A DNA stretch of 64,000 nt from Planctomycetota bacterium (GCA_026692845.1 JAPLNM010000033.1:1-64000), one strand, 5' to 3'; positions 37,073-46,300 are shown, counted from the first letter of the stretch. The notes: generated from the letters alone by a model not told the origin. A program made the numbers and translations.

Positions 37073-39217
37073 TTGCAACCCTGCATGCTCAAGCGGACAG
37101 GAAGATCGAAAGACTCGTACTGCTACCAACCCCCCTTCGGCGCTCTGATCGATCCAGATGGAATCCATTTCTCGGTCTTCAGCCAATCGGCGACCGCCAT
37201 GCGCGTCCTGCTCTACGCGTGCGTCGATGACCGAGAACCGACCCATTCGATCGAACTCGATCCCCAACACGATAAAATCGGCAACGTCTGGAATAAATTC
37301 CTCCCAAACCTAGCATCAGATCAGCTATACCACTTCCAAGCCGTCGGGCCCTACCGGCCCGAGAACGGCCTGTGGTTCGATGGTAATGCTCGCTTGATCG
37401 ACCCCTATTGCAACGCCCTTGCCGGTGACTTCCAAACGTCCACCGATGGCGTTATCCGCCCCCCGAAATGCGTCGCTATGGACCACGCTTTCGATTGGCA
37501 ATCCGATCGACCACTGAAAATCCCAATCCAAGATTCCATCCTCTACGAAATGCACCTTGCCGGTTTGACCAAACACCCCTCGAGCGGGGTGTCCATGCCA
37601 GGAACCTACCTAGGAGCCATCGAGAAAATCCCCTATCTGAAAGATCTTGGAATCACCGCCGTCGAACTGCTGCCAATCCAAGAATTCCCAATCCTGGACT
37701 TCCACGGACAAACTCTCAAACACCAAAACTACTGGGGCTACGACCCACTGGCTCTCTTTGCACCTCACCGAGGCTACTCGCACGCAAAACAACCCGGTGC
37801 CCAAGTCCACGAATTCAAAACGATGGTGCGGGAATTCCACAAAGCAGGCATCGAAGTCGTCCTCGATGTGGTCTTCAATCACTCCTGCGAAGGAGGCGAG
37901 CGAGGACCCGTGCTCTCGATGAAAGGCCTCGAAAACCCCGTCTACTACCTCCTGAATTCCGACGGTGCCCACTACAGCAACTACAGCGGTTGCGGAAATA
38001 CCATCAACTGCAACCATCCAATCTGCCGCGAATGGATCCTGCACTGCCTAAGGCATTGGGTGCATAACTACCACATCGATGGATTTCGATTCGATCTAGC
38101 AAGCATCCTCTCTCGCGATCGTACAGGACACCTTTTACCCCATTCTCCTTTGGTCGAACTGATATCCGAAGACCCCATGCTCGCAGATACCAAACTCATC
38201 GCCGAAGCGTGGGATGCCGCCGGAGCCTACCAAGTCGGAGCCTTCGGTGGGCCGCGATGGAGCGAATGGAATGGCCTGTTTCGAGACGATATTCGCAAAT
38301 TTTGGAGAGGCGATGAAGGTCGAATCGGTATCCTGGCCACCCGTCTGTGCGGATCGTCGGATCTTTACGAACCCTCTGGCCGAAAGCCTACGAGCAGTAT
38401 CAATTTCATCACCAGCCATGATGGATTCACTCTCAACGACCTTGTCAGCTACCAATCCAAACACAATGAACCCAACGGCGAAAACAATCGCGACGGCGAG
38501 AATAATAACTACAGCCTAAACCACGGAGTCGAAGGCCCTTCAACCAGCAAACCGATCAGGCGAAAACGCACCAGACAACTTCGGAACCTACTGGCCACAC
38601 TCCTGCTCAGCCAAGGCGTTCCTATGCTCCTGATGGGTGATGAAATCCGTCGTACTCAACAGGGAAATAATAACGCTTACTGCCAAGACAATCCCGTATC
38701 CTGGTTCGATTGGCGACCCGATCATCTCGATGCGGATCTGTTGCGCTTCACCAAAGCGCTTATCGCACTGCGACATCGACACCCAACCCTGCGCCGAACC
38801 GAATTCCTCACCGGTAAACCCTACGACAACCGAGGACTTGCCGATATCTCCTGGTACGACCCACAAGGCTCGACCATGAATTGGAGTAAACAGGATGCCG
38901 GGCTAGTCTGCTGGCTGACCTGCCCCATCGCAACAGACCCATCGCATGAGAACCACCTGGGCGATATCCTCATCCTGTTGAACCCCTCGGAGAAATCACT
39001 CCCTTTTGTCTTCCCCATGGAATCTCGACTGATCCACTGGCAATTGTTCCTCGATACCGCGAAACAACCACCCAACGATATCTTTCCCAGTCTTGTTCTT
39101 TCCAAACCTGCCCCGGCGGATCACACGCCACCGAAATCCCAGCATCCAAGTCGCCCTGCAGACGGCTCAATCCGACTCATGAATCGCTCCATGATGGTCT
39201 GGATCGAAAAACGTTGA
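37073..39217 (+). CDS. glgX: glycogen debranching enzyme GlgX / isoamylase-type
   Basis: A 714-residue GH13 alpha-1,6-glucosidase that removes side chains from glycogen (limit dextrins), in the cytoplasm. An N-terminal CBM48-like domain (about 20-130) precedes the catalytic barrel. Conserved regions are VVFNH (266-270), GFRFD (nucleophile Asp341), AEAWD (acid Glu378) and FITSHDGF (Asp450); the QDNPVSWFDW block is typical of GlgX. The first codon is TTG at 37073; an ATG four codons on is an equally good start. The C-terminus has a Lys/Pro-rich tail before the end. No glgA/B/C/P genes are adjacent. It converges with eboE, with only five bases between the stops. Confidence 0.93.
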   Translation: MQPCMLKRTGRSKDSYCYQPPFGALIDPDGIHFSVFSQSATAMRVLLYACVDDREPTHSIELDPQHDKIGNVWNKFLPNLASDQLYHFQAVGPYRPENGLWFDGNARLIDPYCNALAGDFQTSTDGVIRPPKCVAMDHAFDWQSDRPLKIPIQDSILYEMHLAGLTKHPSSGVSMPGTYLGAIEKIPYLKDLGITAVELLPIQEFPILDFHGQTLKHQNYWGYDPLALFAPHRGYSHAKQPGAQVHEFKTMVREFHKAGIEVVLDVVFNHSCEGGERGPVLSMKGLENPVYYLLNSDGAHYSNYSGCGNTINCNHPICREWILHCLRHWVHNYHIDGFRFDLASILSRDRTGHLLPHSPLVELISEDPMLADTKLIAEAWDAAGAYQVGAFGGPRWSEWNGLFRDDIRKFWRGDEGRIGILATRLCGSSDLYEPSGRKPTSSINFITSHDGFTLNDLVSYQSKHNEPNGENNRDGENNNYSLNHGVEGPSTSKPIRRKRTRQLRNLLATLLLSQGVPMLLMGDEIRRTQQGNNNAYCQDNPVSWFDWRPDHLDADLLRFTKALIALRHRHPTLRRTEFLTGKPYDNRGLADISWYDPQGSTMNWSKQDAGLVCWLTCPIATDPSHENHLGDILILLNPSEKSLPFVFPMESRLIHWQLFLDTAKQPPNDIFPSLVLSKPAPADHTPPKSQHPSRPADGSIRLMNRSMMVWIEKR

Positions 39218-39222
39218 TCCGC

Positions 39223-40476
39223 TTACCCCAGAACTTCTAGCTGCGATTGCAACCAAGCGATCTCCTGGGCGATCCCCTCATCTAGCGATTCCCTACGCAA
39301 TTCGCTAGGCAAAACCCCCCATGCATACGTCTCGACCTCATAAGCTACCTCCGATGCAAGTAACTCCGGGCGGCTCTGGGCCAGCTTTAGCCACGCGATG
39401 ATTTGCGATTGAGTCGACTCAATATTGCCCCATCGTTGCAGGTAAATCGGCACATGGAAGTGGATCAACCACTGCTCGTCGGTCAGTCGGGTTCGCTCAA
39501 TGAGCCTTCCGCCCGATAAGTACCGTTTCAAGACCTCCGGTAAATCCTCCTCCAATCGACGATTCCCACTCGAATCGATCATCATGGTTTGGTGCAAGTA
39601 ACGGTCTTCGGCAAATTCAGACAACTGCAACAAGGCTTGTTCCTGGGAACCCAAATCCAATTGACTCCACGAAACTCGAATCGCCGACGAAACCTGAACC
39701 TTACCAACTCGGATCCCCGCCGATCGCGAAAGGTCGTACTGCTGCTGCTGGTCCTCTCCCATCACCGCTGCATGGCAAATGTCATGACAAACCGTCAAAT
39801 ATTCCCTCGCTAACGAGGCTTGCTCAGAACTCACGCAAGGTGACGTCCACCACCGATCGTAAAACGCACGCATCGATGCATGATCCGTAAAAATACAGCC
39901 TGGCTCAGGCTCAAGTGCTACGCGAATCTTCCGCCCGGTTCGCTCATAGAGCTCGTCGAGCTCCCCGGCAAGCAATAACAACTGCCAAGCAGCTCGTGCA
40001 TAGCAATCCTCCTGACCATTCTCCCGCGATCCAACAGCCCCATCCAACGCATCGGATCCCCAACCGATAGGCAATGTCGATATCGAACCGGAAACCCCCG
40101 AAGGCAACAGCCTATCCATGATCCGGACCAAATCCCGCGTGTATTCCAGCCGTGTGGGCTCCCACCACGCAGGCCGATAAACTCGATGCTTGACGACCTT
40201 TTGATGGAAATCATCCTGCGGAAATCCATTGATCGTATATGGCACCAATCCCATCTGATCGAGCTCCCGGCCAAAGCGATCCAATCGCTCGGTACCCACA
40301 AGCTCCTTCGCAGCACGCTGGGAAAACCATAGTCCAACCCCTAACTGCGATCGCTCGAGCCTAAGTCGGACAGGCAATGCACATTGTCGAAGATTCGCAA
40401 GAATAGATTCCGTATCCGTACCGGCGTGCACATTGGTGCAATATCCTAAAAGCGATCCGCTACCAGACCCAACCAT
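39223..40476 (-). CDS. eboE: metabolite traffic protein EboE
   Basis: 417 residues resembling EboE of the edge-of-the-envelope ebo cluster, a xylose-isomerase-like TIM-barrel protein. Family-like blocks are LLGYCTNVHAGTDTE (9-23), VGLWFS, YTINGFPQDDFHQKVVKHRVYRPAW, and ALEPEPGCIFTD. EboE is required for export of metabolites to the periplasm or envelope in cyanobacteria and other bacteria with a full ebo operon. Here none of eboA, B, C, D or F is next to it. The start follows the RluA stop by three bases, so the two are co-transcribed. The biochemical activity of EboE is not known. Confidence 0.72.
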   Translation of the reverse strand: MVGSGSGSLLGYCTNVHAGTDTESILANLRQCALPVRLRLERSQLGVGLWFSQRAAKELVGTERLDRFGRELDQMGLVPYTINGFPQDDFHQKVVKHRVYRPAWWEPTRLEYTRDLVRIMDRLLPSGVSGSISTLPIGWGSDALDGAVGSRENGQEDCYARAAWQLLLLAGELDELYERTGRKIRVALEPEPGCIFTDHASMRAFYDRWWTSPCVSSEQASLAREYLTVCHDICHAAVMGEDQQQQYDLSRSAGIRVGKVQVSSAIRVSWSQLDLGSQEQALLQLSEFAEDRYLHQTMMIDSSGNRRLEEDLPEVLKRYLSGGRLIERTRLTDEQWLIHFHVPIYLQRWGNIESTQSQIIAWLKLAQSRPELLASEVAYEVETYAWGVLPSELRRESLDEGIAQEIAWLQSQLEVLG

Positions 40477-40479
40477 CGC

Positions 40480-41526
40480 TCACTCTCCTTGATTTTCTCT
40501 GCCCGCTTTGCCCGGCTTGCCCGGCTTGCTCCCTTTGCTACCTTTGCTACCCTTTCGCTCGGCGGCAGGACTCTGCGATGGATTCGGTCCGCTGCGCTTC
40601 GATACCCCACGCTGACAATCCCGGAACTCTTGCGGCCATTGAGCAACGAAACGCAATGGCAAGCCCGTTGTCGGATGGACAAATCCAAGACTCTCAGCAT
40701 GCAAGGCGATACGTCGGTATGGCCAAGCTCGATGCGTTGCAAGATCACGACGGTAACGTGGATCTCCTAAGATCGGATGCCCAAGATCCGCAAGATGGAT
40801 ACGGATCTGGTTTCGTCGACCCGTTTCGAGCCGAACTTCGACCAAGGTCGTATCGTGCCATCGCTGACGAACCGAATAGTGGGTGATCGCAAGCTCCCCT
40901 TGCGATGGGTCCTCAACCGCATAACGGTTGAGATTCGCATCGGTCGCTAAATAGTTTCGTACGGTCCCAGTCTCGTTCTCCACATTCCCCGCCACAATCG
41001 CTATGTACTGCCGGTCCGGCTTACGCTGCGCAAATTGATTGCGAAGCTTCTCGGCAACCGCAAGACTCTTAGCCATCACCAACACCCCGGAGACGTCTCG
41101 ATCCAATCGATGCACACAAAAAATCTTCGCGCGAACGTCCTGGTCCTTAAGCCGACGCTCCACACGACCCACGAGCGTTTGACCCTCGCGATACTGTGTG
41201 GGTACCGTCAGTAAATTCGCTGGCTTAACCACCACGCAAAGATCCCCGTCATCATGCAGAAATTCAATCGATCCACGGCTCGCCGAACTCTTCCTTAACG
41301 TCGGTTGCGCTATCGGCATCGGGATGCGATCAATCTGAAGCAAATCGCCAGGTTCGACCCGTAAGTGGCTTTTGCGACAGGGGCGTTGATTGACCGTCAC
41401 ACAGTTGTTCTCAATGAGCCATACGCTGTGACTCATCGGGATTCCCAACACGTTCCTGATCACATTGGCCAGTTGACGTGCCGGAGGTGGTATGTTGGAT
41501 GGGACTTGGATTGTTTCAATGGTCAT
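40480..41526 (-). CDS. RluA-family 23S/tRNA pseudouridine synthase
   Basis: 348 residues. It converts uridine to pseudouridine in rRNA or tRNA. An S4-like RNA-binding segment lies at the N-terminus (about 15-75). The catalytic motif is HRLDRDVSG with the nucleophile Asp (Asp142 from this start), and ETGRRNQIRIHLADLGHPILGD is the second signature. The C-terminal 25 residues are a basic Gly/Ser/Lys/Pro repeat (KGSKGSKGSKPGKPGKAG) made by short duplications near 40501-40555. An ATG at 41547 would add seven residues. I prefer 41526, where GGAAGAG precedes by about nine bases. It is followed by eboE at three bases. Confidence 0.9.
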   Translation of the reverse strand: MTIETIQVPSNIPPPARQLANVIRNVLGIPMSHSVWLIENNCVTVNQRPCRKSHLRVEPGDLLQIDRIPMPIAQPTLRKSSASRGSIEFLHDDGDLCVVVKPANLLTVPTQYREGQTLVGRVERRLKDQDVRAKIFCVHRLDRDVSGVLVMAKSLAVAEKLRNQFAQRKPDRQYIAIVAGNVENETGTVRNYLATDANLNRYAVEDPSQGELAITHYSVRQRWHDTTLVEVRLETGRRNQIRIHLADLGHPILGDPRYRRDLATHRAWPYRRIALHAESLGFVHPTTGLPLRFVAQWPQEFRDCQRGVSKRSGPNPSQSPAAERKGSKGSKGSKPGKPGKAGRENQGE

Positions 41527-41544
41527 CGTCGGTTCTCTTCCAAG

Positions 41545-41577
41545 CATTCCTCGATCATTCCTCGATCATTCCTCGAT
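41545..41577. repeat. 11-bp triplicate upstream of the pseudouridine synthase
   Basis: CATTCCTCGAT occurs three times in a row (41545-41555, 41556-41566, 41567-41577). Read on the minus strand each unit carries GAGGA directly followed by ATG, so the leader contains three Shine-Dalgarno-like and start-like signals in three different frames. The remaining divergent region to 41778 shows nothing else I can identify. Confidence 0.88.
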
Positions 41578-41778
41578 GGAACGCAACTCGCGGCTCTCTT
41601 CGCCGTTTAGCATAGCTTTTCGTTGGCTTTTTGATCAGCCGAATTGCCGAAATTCTCTGGGACTTACACCGCCATAGCCCGCCGGGCCTGCCCCGCCCGC
41701 ATTGCCAACCCCATCGCAGGATTGTAGTCTGAACGTCTTCAACGACGATCCATCGGGGAACTCCACGAGACCAATAAG

Positions 41779-43260
41779 ATGCTAAGGCTACCTTTCCAAC
41801 CGAGTTTTCTTCCAGTTTGGGCCTTATTTTCCCATTGCCTAATCCCACTGGGCTTTTCCCAAGGTCCCCTTTCGGACGACTCACCACGAATCACTCCCCT
41901 GGTCAAAGTGATTCGACAAATCGAACCGGCAGTCGTCGGACTTTTCACTCCGATCGGCGACAACCAAATCTCATCCGGTAGCGGGTCGATCATCCATCCA
42001 GAAGGCTACGTCCTTACGAACAACCATGTACTACCCGAGCCACAAGGATTCGCACTTTTCAAAGATTTCAAACGCGTGCGATTCGAAGTCGTGTCCCGCT
42101 ATCCAGAGTCCGATTTGGCAATCATCCGCCTTCTAGATATCCAGCCCCCTCTTGCCACCATACCAATCGGAATCAGCTCCGAGGTCATCAACGGAGAACC
42201 CATCGTCGTGGCCGGAAATCCCGGTGGCAGGGGACTGGTTTTCACAGCAGGTATTGTCAGCTCCAAAGAGGTACTCGAAGGAGGACCTAATGCAATGGTC
42301 ATGTCGAATTACGTCAACGATCGCCGTGAACGTTTGATCCAATTCGATGCGGCGAGCAATAAGGGCAACTCGGGAGGGCCGCTGGTCAACATGCATGGCG
42401 AATTGATAGGCATCGTCTCAGCGGTCATCGAAGGTGAGCAAAATATAGGTTTGGCGATCCCAATCGATCGGGCGAATCGTTTAGCGCAGCGAATGATCGA
42501 ACCGGAATCGGCTCACAGTAAAACGACCCGATTGGAATTCGACCCGCTAGCGAACGATTTAACAGTCCTCTCGGTGGCTAGCTCCATAACCCCAGACAGG
42601 GAAAATTCCGCAATCGAAGCCGGAGATCGAATACGGGCGGCCAATAACGAACCGATTCGAAATAGAATCGATTGGCAGCTAATGCTCGAAACCTATTTGC
42701 CCAAGCAAGATCAATTGACGCTTACGGTCGAACGAAATGGGAATACTTTCCAAGTACACTGGCCCTTGGAACCGATCGTTGGGCTCAGAACCGTCAAAGC
42801 CGAAACAACCCAAACAGGGATTCGATACGAGTTCTACGAAGGCAAATTCGATCAGATGCCGGACTTTGATAAGCTTGAGTCGGTTCGAGGTGGCTTGACC
42901 GACACGCTCGATATTCCGGCAATAGCCATGGGACGAAATAAAAACTTTGCCATTCGCTTCGTCGGACATGCAGCGATCGAATCCGACGGCCTGTACCGAG
43001 TGGTTTTGGTCTCCGACGATGGAAGTAAACTCTACATCAACGACGAACTATTTATCGATAACGATGGAAACCATCCTGCGAAACCCTCGGGACGGATCGT
43101 TCGATTGTCCAAAGGCTTATTGCCAATCAGGGTGGAATATTTCCAAGGCGACGGTTTAATGTCCATGTTTTTAGTGATTGAACCCTGCGAAGATCGACGG
43201 ATGATCAATCTTAAAGATATGAAGCTTTTGCGTGGGGAACGCCTGCGAATCATCCCCTAA
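41779..43260 (+). CDS. secreted trypsin-like serine protease with PDZ-like and PA14-like domains
   Basis: 493 residues with an N-terminal signal peptide ending near FSQG. The DegP-type trypsin fold has His83 (NNHV), Asp112 (ESDLAII) and Ser198 (GNSGGP), and a phrase QISSGSGSIIHPEGYVLT typical of the family. A PDZ-like region (about 250-330) follows. The last 150 residues resemble a PA14-type beta domain (GLYRVVLVSDDGSKLYIND), known for carbohydrate binding. This combination is unlike standard DegP/HtrA proteases and suggests a targeted extracellular protease. It is divergent from the RluA gene. Confidence 0.82.
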   Translation: MLRLPFQPSFLPVWALFSHCLIPLGFSQGPLSDDSPRITPLVKVIRQIEPAVVGLFTPIGDNQISSGSGSIIHPEGYVLTNNHVLPEPQGFALFKDFKRVRFEVVSRYPESDLAIIRLLDIQPPLATIPIGISSEVINGEPIVVAGNPGGRGLVFTAGIVSSKEVLEGGPNAMVMSNYVNDRRERLIQFDAASNKGNSGGPLVNMHGELIGIVSAVIEGEQNIGLAIPIDRANRLAQRMIEPESAHSKTTRLEFDPLANDLTVLSVASSITPDRENSAIEAGDRIRAANNEPIRNRIDWQLMLETYLPKQDQLTLTVERNGNTFQVHWPLEPIVGLRTVKAETTQTGIRYEFYEGKFDQMPDFDKLESVRGGLTDTLDIPAIAMGRNKNFAIRFVGHAAIESDGLYRVVLVSDDGSKLYINDELFIDNDGNHPAKPSGRIVRLSKGLLPIRVEYFQGDGLMSMFLVIEPCEDRRMINLKDMKLLRGERLRIIP

Positions 43261-43337
43261 ACGATGATTCTGAAAGATAGCATTTGGTAAATCAGCAACG
43301 GATGAATGGCGAGCAGGAGCATGACTGTGAGTTCCTA

Positions 43338-43862
43338 ATGAGCGAGATAAGCGGATTAAGCGAGTTAAGTAGTGTAGGTATCTTCGTATATGGGACGTTG
43401 AAGAAAAATCAGCTTCGTGGATCCGTTTGGCCCAAGACGCCTATTGCGATGGATAATGCCGTTACCTTCGGTGAGCTTTGGGATTTAGGAAGTTATCCAG
43501 GCTTGCGAACAGGCAGCGATCGGGTACTAGGCGAGCTTTGGACATTTCATCCAAACGACATCGAAGAAACCTTCGGGGTGCTCGATCAGATCGAAGGATA
43601 TGATGCCCTGGAGGATCGCGGGTTGTACTTAAGGCGACAGATTCAAGTCCGTAGAGTTGTCGATCAAGACCACTTAGGCGAAATACAAAACGCGTTTACC
43701 TACCTCATTCCTGGGGGTGGTCAAACGCCGCGGATGCGGAGGATCAAACCATGGAAGGAGGTTCGATGGATCGTAGAAGGTGTCCAAATCGATGAATTAG
43801 CAGCATGCTGGCCGGATCATGAATCCTTTGTCCCCCAGGATCCTTCCGAGGAAGACGTTTAA
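43338..43862 (+). CDS. gamma-glutamylcyclotransferase-like protein
   Basis: 174 residues from this start. The AIG2/GGCT fold signature FVYGTLKKNQ (16-25) and a likely catalytic Glu in QIEGYD (Glu86) are present. Such enzymes release 5-oxoproline from gamma-glutamyl peptides or amines, and also include amine-modifying relatives; the exact substrate is uncertain. An upstream frame start at 43284 (TTG) would add 18 residues with no clear ribosome site, so the ATG at 43338 was chosen; this gene follows the protease stop by 77 bases and may be co-transcribed. Confidence 0.72.
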   Translation: MSEISGLSELSSVGIFVYGTLKKNQLRGSVWPKTPIAMDNAVTFGELWDLGSYPGLRTGSDRVLGELWTFHPNDIEETFGVLDQIEGYDALEDRGLYLRRQIQVRRVVDQDHLGEIQNAFTYLIPGGGQTPRMRRIKPWKEVRWIVEGVQIDELAACWPDHESFVPQDPSEEDV

Positions 43863-43918
43863 ATTCAAACTGATTTGTAGATCGACAGCAGAAGCCTATC
43901 CTCCGTGCTCCTCCTAGA

Positions 43919-44375
43919 CGTGTGCCTGTCCCCTGTAGTCACCATCCTTTTGCTATCGTTTCTGCCCCCCGCGCGCCGATCGTCCCAAATCGCCGTGTGC
44001 CTGTCCCCCGTAGCCGGCATCGGCTATGCTAGCGTTCCTGCCCCGAGCGGCCCGTTATCGCCGTGTGCTTGTCCCCCGTAGCCACTTTCGGTTTGCTGGC
44101 ATTTCCTGCACACCGCGCCGAGCGTCCCAAATCGCCGTGTGCCTGTCCCCCGTAGCCGCCGCGGCTATGCTAGCGTTCCTGCCCCGAGCGCGCCGAGCGG
44201 CCCGCTATCGCCGTGTGCCTGTCCCCCGTAGCCGCCGCGGCTATGCTAGCGTTCCTGCCCCGAGCGGCCCGTTATCGCCGTGTGCTTGTCCCCCGTAGCC
44301 ACTTTCGGTTTGCTGGCATTTCCTGCCCGGCCCGCCGAGCGGCCCACTTCGCCACGTGCATGTCCCCAGTGAAGT
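43919..44375. repeat. REP-like array A flanking the RAYT gene (seven units)
   Basis: Units starting CGTGTGCCTGTCCCC or a close variant begin at 43919, 43994, 44062, 44136, 44212, 44279 and 44355, spacing 67-76 bp. Within units TAGCCGC and GCGGCTA pair exactly (seven bases with one base between them) in the units near 44136 and 44212. The units at 44062 and 44279 share an identical stretch (TAGCCACTTTCGG), so a three-unit block appears duplicated. Several small ORFs here have no support. Confidence 0.85.
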
Positions 44376-44729
44376 TAGCTGCAGTGAAGATAGCTGCAGA
44401 TTCGCCTGCTAGAGAAGCAGGCTCCGTAAGAAATTGGAACTGCATCGATCCCTCGCATCGAAGCGTTCCTGAATCAACGCAAATATCAGCGTCGGGGCGC
44501 AGGAATACCCATGTCCGTTTTAAGGTTTAAGGCCCTCGGTTGCCCCAACGTATTTCCTTAACTACTCGCTCAGCGCGCAAGCGTTCACTTTGCATCCGTT
44601 CCTCGGATGCAAATACACCGCTGCAAAAGTACTGCTACAAAAGCACCACTGTTCTCTAGCGAATGCCTCTTTACTAACGTCGCTCAGGCTCGTGCCGTAA
44701 ACGGTCTTCGAATGCTGAGCCGAAGTCTC
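44376..44729. other. gene-free 3' flank of the RAYT gene with a perfect hairpin
   Basis: No gene is seen. TTTGCATCCG (44589-44598) pairs exactly with CGGATGCAAA (44604-44613) around a 5-base loop; it lies about 120 bases past the RAYT stop and may be its terminator. A shorter inverted repeat, CCTGCT with AGCAGG, lies near 44410. Confidence 0.6.
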
Positions 44730-46049
44730 TCACTCGGACTTGCGTGGCTCATCGAATTGACCTGCGGGGCCTTTCGATGCTCCCATATCAAGCTCATAGC
44801 CCATGGGCTCTTCCTTGACCTGCTCGGGCGAGCTATCCTTCCAACGTTTAGCATCCTGTTGCTTGGGATTCACCCCTGCCTCCAGAGGAAACAACTTGCG
44901 GAATATCCTGAGCCGGTCATTCCACGTTCCACGGCTCATTCCATACTTTCGCACCACCGCATGCAAGGATTCGTCCAACTCTTCGCTCGTCGTTGGATCG
45001 TCCTGTTGCGCAGGCCCTGTGGGCTGTGTGACCTCTGGTGCTCGTTGTGCCTCTTTGGGCGAATCCACTTTCGGATCGCTCGAACGAGCCTTCGGCTTGC
45101 TCCCCTTTTTGGCCTCTGGCTTTTCGGTGCCTAAATCGCGATTGGCGCATTCATTCAGGATGCTCCAATTGAGCACCGAACAGTACTTCCCAAGGCTGAT
45201 CTGCAAGAAGCCTGTATCGCTACAGCGTGGCTTGGGCTCATCCGCGTCTTTCGGAGACTCATCGGGCTTTTCTTCCTTGATCTCCATGGGACTGAGCATC
45301 GACTTCTCTGTGAATTTACGCAGCGACTCAACGTCCCAGTCGATCTGCTCTCCTTCCTGAGACATCTGATGGTAAGCTTCCTCGAGCTGCATGTAGATCG
45401 AGGTGTACTGATAGCCATCGAGCGAATTGGTCACCTTGGCCCGAAGCGCATTCAAATCGATGTACACGGCGCAAGTCAATAAATAGGCTTCGGAATGGAT
45501 CACCGTCATGTGAAAACGGCCCTTCCAGAAGGCTCCCTTGGCCTCCCCTTCTTTTTGTACCTCGGCATTGGCTCGCTTGGCAACTTTTTGCTTGAGCAAC
45601 TGCATCCAAAAGCTTACGGAACTGAGCTTCCGACGAAGCTTCTTGACCAACGCTTCGTCATTGGCCATCGCATCGATCTGTTCTTGGGTAGGCTCGATCG
45701 GTTCGTAGACCCATTTGCCTTCTACCTTCCTGCGACGCTTGCGTTGCGGACACAGATTCATCCACCTGGTTACCACCTCCTTGGCCGTCCATTTACCGAC
45801 CACATCGGGCCGAGTCCGAAGCAAGAAATGGACGTGATTGTCCATGACGGCGAATCGCAGGACATCGATTCCCATGTAGACGGATTGAAAGGACATGATG
45901 TCGATAATCCAGTCCTTGCGGTGCGAAAAGTCTTGTCCCGACAGGGAATCCTTTCCCAGGAGAAACATCTGCTGGGCTACCTGAGTGGTGACATGAACGA
46001 TGGTCACTTCGTCAGGAGAAATACGACTTGAACGATTACTACGAGCCAT
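44730..46049 (-). CDS. REP-associated tyrosine transposase (RAYT, Y1 family)
   Basis: 439 residues from the ATG at 46049, where AGGGAG precedes by about 10 bases. The Y1/HUH signature is NHVHFLLRT with His72 and His74, and FWKGRFHM and YIDLNALRA (196-204) are typical RAYT blocks. These single-strand-specific endonucleases act on REP hairpins. The protein is longer than the small E. coli type, because of Lys/Glu-rich central and C-terminal extensions (about 245-370). Its position between two arrays of related repeats, with the gene on the minus strand and the repeats in one orientation, is the classic RAYT/REP arrangement. I cannot tell whether it is still active. Confidence 0.87.
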   Translation of the reverse strand: MARSNRSSRISPDEVTIVHVTTQVAQQMFLLGKDSLSGQDFSHRKDWIIDIMSFQSVYMGIDVLRFAVMDNHVHFLLRTRPDVVGKWTAKEVVTRWMNLCPQRKRRRKVEGKWVYEPIEPTQEQIDAMANDEALVKKLRRKLSSVSFWMQLLKQKVAKRANAEVQKEGEAKGAFWKGRFHMTVIHSEAYLLTCAVYIDLNALRAKVTNSLDGYQYTSIYMQLEEAYHQMSQEGEQIDWDVESLRKFTEKSMLSPMEIKEEKPDESPKDADEPKPRCSDTGFLQISLGKYCSVLNWSILNECANRDLGTEKPEAKKGSKPKARSSDPKVDSPKEAQRAPEVTQPTGPAQQDDPTTSEELDESLHAVVRKYGMSRGTWNDRLRIFRKLFPLEAGVNPKQQDAKRWKDSSPEQVKEEPMGYELDMGASKGPAGQFDEPRKSE

Positions 46050-46187
46050 GCCACGAGTCTCCCTACCATTGCGGTGGAACTTAATACACACACGAACGCA
46101 ATACTTAAGCACTGCCGGGAAATCCATCCCTAGGCACCGAAGGCCGGTAGCAAGAATCCCATGTTGGCATTTGCTGTGGCCAACCAA

Positions 46188-46300
46188 TGCTTATTCAATT
46201 AATTCTTTAAAAAAGTGCATTTGTGTCAACGAATTGGTCGATTTATTTTTTTTGGTTTTTTAAATATGCGAAAAACCTTGTATTTTAAGAGGTTTTCGAG
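46188..46300. other. A/T-rich island upstream of the RAYT gene
   Basis: This segment is markedly A/T-rich compared with its surroundings, with homopolymer runs (T-tracts near 46245-46262). It may be the RAYT promoter region, or foreign sequence. No ORF is supported. Confidence 0.6.
46202..46229 (-). promoter_or_regulatory. candidate promoter for the RAYT gene
   Basis: On the minus strand, a perfect TTGACA (46229-46224) is followed after 16 bases by AAGAAT (46207-46202), a 4/6 match to the -10 box. The leader to the start codon at 46049 would be about 145 bases. Confidence 0.4.

Noticed and set aside
43919..44375. CRISPR-like array
   Set aside because: The spacing is regular, but the sequences between the shared motifs are themselves related repeats, not unique spacers, and no cas gene is present.
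43922..44530. Small plus-strand ORFs with repeated Ala/Arg-rich peptides
   Set aside because: They arise from array A units and change frame with unit length.
46050..46187. Longer start for the RAYT gene
   Set aside because: The extra residues lack family similarity, and the ATG at 46049 has the only good ribosome site.
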